Shown: in pieces, positions 59,912 to 64,000 of the stretch
Layout: every line of letters begins with the position of its first letter
How positions within the stretch are numbered: position 1 is the stretch's first letter
Source of the DNA: Actinomadura_C alba
GTDB lineage: Bacteria > Actinomycetota > Actinomycetes > Streptosporangiales > Streptosporangiaceae
NCBI RefSeq assembly: GCF_039530285.1
Contig: NZ_BAAAOK010000011.1
Location: forward strand, 682,001-746,000
Reading direction: 5' to 3'
DNA: 64,000 bases
The notes under the pieces: generated by a model
The model's input: only the letters and a program-made list of their open reading frames with translations
Databases searched by the model: none
What the model was told of the DNA's origin: nothing
Translations under genes and position numbers: made by a program

Positions 59912-60667
59912 ATGTCCGACGAGACTCTCGTAGAGGCTCTGTTCCAGGCTCGCCGCAAGGGCTTCGCCGACCCTGAGCCGACCGCGGCCGAGCATGATCT
60001 GGGGAAGGCCCTGGGCCTCCAGCTGGCCGTCCTTGATCGATTGGTCGCGTCAGGAGAGCGACTTGGAGGGTGGAAGGTCGGGCACACGGCGGGCCCTCGG
60101 CGGGGCCTGCTGGGCCGGGACTTCCGTCCGTTCGGATACATCCTCGACAGCCGGATCGTCGGATCGGGCGCCACTCTCCGGCACGGGCAGATCACTTCAT
60201 GCTTCGTCGAGCCCGAACTCTGCGTCGTGCTCGGCGCGCCCCTGCGCGGTGACGATGTCGATCCCGCCACCGCCAGAGCGGCCGTTCGGGCGGTCGCTCC
60301 GGCGTTCGAGTTGAACGAGATCCGGCTGGCGCCGGACGCCGGCCATTCGGCGATGCTGGCCGACGGCCTGAGCAACTGGGGCATCGTGGTGGGGCCCGAG
60401 GCACCCGTACGGTCGAACCTGACCGGCACCACGGCCGAGTTGTGGCGCGACGGGGAACTGGTCACCACGAGGACGCCCGGTGACTCCATGGACGACCCGT
60501 TCCTCTCGCTGTCGCGCCTGTGCGCCCTGCTGCACCAGTACGGCCGCGGGCTGGAGCCGGGGCAGCGAGTGATCACCGGCTCGTTCTGCAACGAGACGGT
60601 CGAGGGCCCGGGCAGCTGGCGTGCCGTCTTCTCGGGCATCGGCGAAGTGGCGGTGCGGTTCGCCTGA
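59912..60667 (+). CDS. Fumarylacetoacetate-hydrolase-type enzyme (2-keto-4-pentenoate hydratase/decarboxylase-like)
   Basis: 251 residues: GGWKVGHTAGPRRGLLGRDF, SCFVEPELCVVLGAPLRGDD (the metal-binding E-x-E-like region), VAPAFELNEIRLAP, and VRSNLTGTTAELWRDGELV. This is the MhpD/2-oxo-3-hexenedioate decarboxylase branch of the FAH superfamily, acting on 2-oxo acids with a divalent metal. The ATG at 59912 has GAGGAGAG upstream. It is the last gene of the cluster with IclR. The exact 2-oxo acid substrate is unknown. Confidence 0.87.
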   Translation: MSDETLVEALFQARRKGFADPEPTAAEHDLGKALGLQLAVLDRLVASGERLGGWKVGHTAGPRRGLLGRDFRPFGYILDSRIVGSGATLRHGQITSCFVEPELCVVLGAPLRGDDVDPATARAAVRAVAPAFELNEIRLAPDAGHSAMLADGLSNWGIVVGPEAPVRSNLTGTTAELWRDGELVTTRTPGDSMDDPFLSLSRLCALLHQYGRGLEPGQRVITGSFCNETVEGPGSWRAVFSGIGEVAVRFA

Positions 60668-60740
60668 CGGTCGCCGGAGAGCCGGGGAACCGAGCCACCG
60701 CGCGGGTTCTCGGGCCGATTTCCCCGGAACGGACGGCCGC

Positions 60741-61106
60741 TCAGGAACAGGCGGCGCCGACCCGTGACGGCTGCTCGGCGAGGAATCGCTGGAGCGGCGC
60801 CATGTCGCCCTTGCCCGCTCCGGTGGCGGCGCCGCGAGCGGCCGCCGCCGCCTGTTCGAGGGTCTTCTTCAGCTTCGCGTCGTCGCTCTTCTTGGCCAGT
60901 GAGTCGAGCCGGGCGGCGAACCCGCCCACGGCCTGTTTCCACCGGGCGGCGTCCGTGGCGGGCGCCGTGCGCACTTGTGCGGCCAGTCCCTCGAAGGCCG
61001 CTCTGGTCTCGTCGCAGACCTCGGTCCTGTTCCCGCAGCCGGAGAGCAGTGCGAGTACGGCGACGCCGCAGACCATGGCAGAGCAACCCCGCAACTCGCG
61101 AAACAT
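60741..61106 (-). CDS. Small putative lipoprotein
   Basis: 121 residues with a lipoprotein signal peptide: SAMVCGVAVLALLSGCGNRT, lipobox LLSGC with the modified Cys near residue 24. The mature part is a short helical Ala/Lys-rich domain (LDSLAKKSDDAKLKKTLEQA) with two further cysteines, CDE at its start and one in the final AACS, which could form a disulfide. ATG 61106 has GAGGAG upstream. No family was recognised. It stands alone and is divergent from the SseB gene. Confidence 0.8.
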   Translation of the reverse strand: MFRELRGCSAMVCGVAVLALLSGCGNRTEVCDETRAAFEGLAAQVRTAPATDAARWKQAVGGFAARLDSLAKKSDDAKLKKTLEQAAAAARGAATGAGKGDMAPLQRFLAEQPSRVGAACS

Positions 61107-61392
61107 CGACGCTCCTCATTCTCCCCGGGCTCCGGGACAACCTATGGCATCGAGACGCCTCCGGCGGATCGTGCCGAACGGCCGGGATCCGTCGCTTAAC
61201 GTGAAAACGCTTTCACCGCGCCGGGCTCGGCCCGGCGCGCAGCGGCCACCACCGGACAGCCGGACACGCGAGCAGGACGAACCCCCCGCCATGACCGCCG
61301 ACATGGCTGAGAGAGTGTCGCGGTCTCCGTTTGTGCTGCTTCGCCCCGTGTAGCGTTATGAGCTCCGTGGCATGGTCAGGAGAGTGCAGAAC
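61107..61392. promoter_or_regulatory. 286-bp divergent intergenic region
   Basis: No gene seen. It contains TTAACGTGAAAACGCTTTCA at 61197-61216, an A/T-richer patch that includes the imperfect dyad GAAAACGCTTTC, and a TAGCGT box (61351-61356) that could be a -10 for the rightward SseB gene. Confidence 0.35.
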
Positions 61393-64000
61393 GTGGTCGA
61401 AGCATGGCAGCCCGCCACTGAGCTCGAGGGCAGGATGCGCGATGCGCTCGACTCCGGCGACGACGAGGCCTACTACGGGCTTCTCGCCGAGGCCGAGCTG
61501 GTCATCCCCGTCGCACCGGAGCTGGTCGACGAGGTGCTCACCAACCGCGCCCAGCCCACATGGCCCACGCAGGAGCACGACGGGCGCACGCACGTGCTGG
61601 TCTTCACCTCTCCCGAGGCCATGCAGGCCACGCTGGGCCCCACGGTCGAGCACTTCATCCTGCTGAAGCTCGGCGAGATCGCCGACACCTGGCCACAGCC
61701 GCAGTGGTGGCTCTCGGTGAACACCGGCCTGCCGGTCCAGGGACTGGTCCCCGCGTGGTTCGTGCGGCAGATCGCCGACGGCGACGCCCGCCCGCCGCGC
61801 GCCGGGCTGCCCGCCCGCTCCGACGCGCTCCGCGTTCCGGACGTTCCGCCGGGACGGGCCACGGCCGAGGTCCCGGTCGTACAGTCGCCACCGCCCGGGG
61901 TCGCGGCGCCCCCCATGCCGGGCGGCGGCACCGAGCCCGTCGCCCAAGCGGCCCCGGTCGGCCCGTCGCCCGCCGTCGACGGCCCGGCCGAGCCCGTACG
62001 GCACCCGGACGGCCCGTCGCCCGCCGTCGGCTTCCGGCCGGCCAACGACGTCGAGCGGGCCCTGCTGCGGGCCGACGCCGAGAGCGACGAGGACACCTTC
62101 ATCAAGACGCTCATCGGCGCCGAGGTGCTCATCCTGGTGCCCGAGCAGACAGACCCCACCAGGCGTCCCGGCCGTCCCGGCTTCCCGTGGCAGATCAGCG
62201 AGGCCGACGGCGAACGCACCATCGCACTGTTCACCTCGCAGGAACGCATGCTCGAGTTCCTCGGCGAGGACACCAAGCCGGGCACGGGCGGCGCGCCCGA
62301 CTTCATGAAGTTCCCCTTCAGGTCCGTCATCCGCTACTGGCCGGATCGCGAATGCTCGCTCCTGCTCAACTCCGGCACCCTGGTCGGCAAGTCCTTCGCC
62401 GGCGAGCGGCTGCTCGGCATCGCCGAGTGGGCCGACCGGACGGCGGCGCAGCGGATGTCCGAGCGGTTCGAGCCGCAGAACGACGTGGAGCGTCGGCTGT
62501 ACGACGCCACCACGCGACGCGACACCGAGACCTTCTTCAAGGTCCTGCGGAACGCCCAGGTGCTGATGCCGGCCGACCCCGAGACGCCGTGGGGCATCCA
62601 GCCCGGTGATCCCGGGTTCCCCTGGCGGCCCCTCACGATCCAGGGCGAGAACTCCATTCAGATCTTCACTTCGCTGAAATGGATGCACGACGCCATCGGG
62701 CCGTCGCGGTTCATCATGCCGAGCTTCCTGGACGTCGTGTCCTCGTGGCCCGACCCCGAGTGGACGCTGGTGCTCAACCCCGGGTCGCCGATCGACGCGG
62801 CCGTGTCGGGCGACCAGGTCGCCGCCCTCCGACCCACGGCCGCATCCGAGCCGGCCGCCGCCCCGGTCGAGCCGGTGGTGGAGCCCGAGGCCATGAGCGC
62901 CGCGCCCGGCGAGCCGGCTGCCGCGGCGCAGACCGGGCCGCAGCAGCCGCCGCTGCCGGAGTTCGAGCCGGGCAACCGCATCGACCAGGAACTCTACGAA
63001 GCGGCCGTGAACGGTGACACCGACACGTTTCTCCAGGTGCTGCTCAGCGCCGACGTGCTGGTGCCGGTCCCGGCCGACGCCCCGCTCGACCGCACCCCGA
63101 TGGACCCGCACTTCCAGTGGAAGGCGGCGCTGCGCGACCCCTCGGCGGTGCAGGTCTTCACCTCGCTCGTCCAGCTCCACGCGACCCTGGGCGGCGCACC
63201 CGGCGCGAACCCCGCCGGGCCGGAGCCACGGTTCGTCTACATCGACTTCCGCGATCTGATCGACAGCTGGCCGCACGCCGAATGGACGATGCTCCTCAAC
63301 CCCGGCACCCGCATCGGCGCGTCACTGCGCGGCGACCAGGTGCAGGCGCTGAGCGAGTGGGCCTTGCGGGTCGGGCTGATCCGCCGCGCCGACTCGGCCG
63401 CCACGGATGGCCGGCCGCCGGAGCCGCGACCGGCCGAGACGCCGGCGCCGCACGCTCCCGCCGTCGACGCGCACGGCCGGCCCATCGCGGCCGCGCCATA
63501 CGAGGCCGTGCGCCGGTCGCCGGTCATGCAGAAGGTCCTGCCGCACGGCCACGTCACCTGGTATCTCGACCAGGGCTACGACCGGGTCGGCGGCTTCGTG
63601 CACCTGTCCTCCGACGTCGGCGATCTGCAGACGCCCGCACAGCTGTACGAGGTACTGGGCCTGCTGACCGCCGACTCCTCCTTCTCTCCGGACGACGACG
63701 GGGTCTACGTCATCCGCTGGACCGCGCACTGCGACGACCTCTACCGGATCCCGTTCGGCGGGCAGACCGAGGAGGACCGGCAGGTATGGGGCGACGCCGG
63801 CTGGATCGTGGAGCGGGCGCCCTTCCACGGCGACGGCTTCGCGCCCGGCAGCTTCGGCACGATCCGTGAATTCAAGGTGGACAGTGTCCGGCTCCCCCAC
63901 GGCGCCGAGATGTACTACCTCGGGCGGGATCGCTCCGAACGCTTCGTGGCGGTCTATGACCCCGACGTCCTCACCTGGCTGCGGCAAGAGGACGAAGCCG
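61393..64000 (+). CDS. Multi-domain SseB-family protein (runs off the right edge)
   Basis: An open frame of at least 869 residues from GTG 61393 (AGGAGAG about 9 bases upstream; ATG 61372 and GTG 61384 are in-frame alternatives). It holds three copies of an SseB N-terminal-type unit. Copy 1 has MRDALDSGDDEAYYGLLAEA and HVLVFTSPEAMQATLG; copy 2 has VERALLRADAESDEDTFIKT and IALFTSQERMLEFLG; copy 3 has VERRLYDATTRRDTETFFKV and IQIFTSLKWMHDAIG. A fourth, more diverged one has IDQELYEAAVNGDTDTFLQV and VQVFTSLVQLHATLG. Pro/Ala-rich linkers separate them, and a distinct C-terminal region (YDRVGGFVHLSSDVGDLQTP) continues past the edge. There is no signal peptide. SseB-fold proteins are widespread in actinobacteria with unknown roles. 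Confidence 0.88.
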   Translation, partial: MVEAWQPATELEGRMRDALDSGDDEAYYGLLAEAELVIPVAPELVDEVLTNRAQPTWPTQEHDGRTHVLVFTSPEAMQATLGPTVEHFILLKLGEIADTWPQPQWWLSVNTGLPVQGLVPAWFVRQIADGDARPPRAGLPARSDALRVPDVPPGRATAEVPVVQSPPPGVAAPPMPGGGTEPVAQAAPVGPSPAVDGPAEPVRHPDGPSPAVGFRPANDVERALLRADAESDEDTFIKTLIGAEVLILVPEQTDPTRRPGRPGFPWQISEADGERTIALFTSQERMLEFLGEDTKPGTGGAPDFMKFPFRSVIRYWPDRECSLLLNSGTLVGKSFAGERLLGIAEWADRTAAQRMSERFEPQNDVERRLYDATTRRDTETFFKVLRNAQVLMPADPETPWGIQPGDPGFPWRPLTIQGENSIQIFTSLKWMHDAIGPSRFIMPSFLDVVSSWPDPEWTLVLNPGSPIDAAVSGDQVAALRPTAASEPAAAPVEPVVEPEAMSAAPGEPAAAAQTGPQQPPLPEFEPGNRIDQELYEAAVNGDTDTFLQVLLSADVLVPVPADAPLDRTPMDPHFQWKAALRDPSAVQVFTSLVQLHATLGGAPGANPAGPEPRFVYIDFRDLIDSWPHAEWTMLLNPGTRIGASLRGDQVQALSEWALRVGLIRRADSAATDGRPPEPRPAETPAPHAPAVDAHGRPIAAAPYEAVRRSPVMQKVLPHGHVTWYLDQGYDRVGGFVHLSSDVGDLQTPAQLYEVLGLLTADSSFSPDDDGVYVIRWTAHCDDLYRIPFGGQTEEDRQVWGDAGWIVERAPFHGDGFAPGSFGTIREFKVDSVRLPHGAEMYYLGRDRSERFVAVYDPDVLTWLRQEDEA

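Noticed and set aside
61213..63276. 687-codon open frame on the minus strand at the right end
   Set aside because: The plus-strand frame in the same place shows repeated SseB modules with normal codon bias, so the minus frame is a shadow.

Overview
The window is high-GC (clearly above 65%) with GTG and TTG starts, leaderless-looking starts, and actinobacteria-only families (MoeZ, DUF3107/TB9.4, DUF6758, actinobacterial NadR, SigE/RseA/HtrA/TatB block). It is chromosomal DNA of an actinomycete, probably a filamentous one near Streptosporangiales/Thermomonosporaceae. The genus is inference. No tRNA, rRNA, CRISPR array, phage or transposase gene was seen. Coding is dense on both strands and most convergent gene pairs share a strong hairpin.

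Left part (1-25.6 kb). Order: the start of a membrane-anchored protein running off the left edge; CsbD; moeZ; a TetR/MMPL exporter pair; a two-gene split LigD (ligase and polymerase) divergent from Ku (bacterial NHEJ); a flavoprotein disulfide-reductase homologue lacking its redox cysteines, coupled to a small acidic protein; TetR plus DUF3107; a GlsB-type membrane protein; a Ser/Thr kinase with an extracellular sensor-like domain; a DEAD-box helicase; GDPD; a LipV-like hydrolase. From memory, moeZ, TetR, DUF3107, helicase and lipV also cluster in Mycobacterium tuberculosis (around Rv3203-Rv3211). Then come a secreted DUF642-like protein, a DUF2236 oxygenase, a RecB/Cas4-like nuclease, an odd MBL-fold protein, the DUF6758-PHP-MarC operon, and an NAD-precursor cassette (Nudix, PnuC, NadR).

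Middle (25.6-36.3 kb). This is the most accessory stretch: a secreted M23 peptidase with five nearly identical 162-bp FG-GAP-type repeats, a decayed paralogue just upstream, a duplicated non-coding block, and a 1007-residue SARP/NB-ARC/TPR regulator without an obvious biosynthetic cluster. An acyl-CoA dehydrogenase, a CPBP protease, a CitE-like lyase, an FMN split-barrel-like protein and an ECF41 sigma factor follow.

Envelope-stress block (36.4-45 kb). MgtE-N/CBS protein, DUF1003, Mrp, TatB, HtrA, a MucB/RseB-like protein, a zinc anti-sigma factor, SigE and an O-methyltransferase, in an order recalling M. tuberculosis Rv1220c-Rv1232c. A candidate autoregulatory ECF promoter lies upstream of sigE. 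HrpA, a double FKBP isomerase and a class A PBP follow.

Right part (53-64 kb). A MatC-like carboxylate permease is divergent from a serine-glyoxylate aminotransferase, an FAD/Fe-S 2-hydroxyacid dehydrogenase, an IclR regulator and a fumarylacetoacetate-hydrolase-type enzyme: a probable regulated 2-hydroxyacid/glyoxylate module. A lipoprotein and a long multi-domain SseB protein, truncated by the right edge, end the window.
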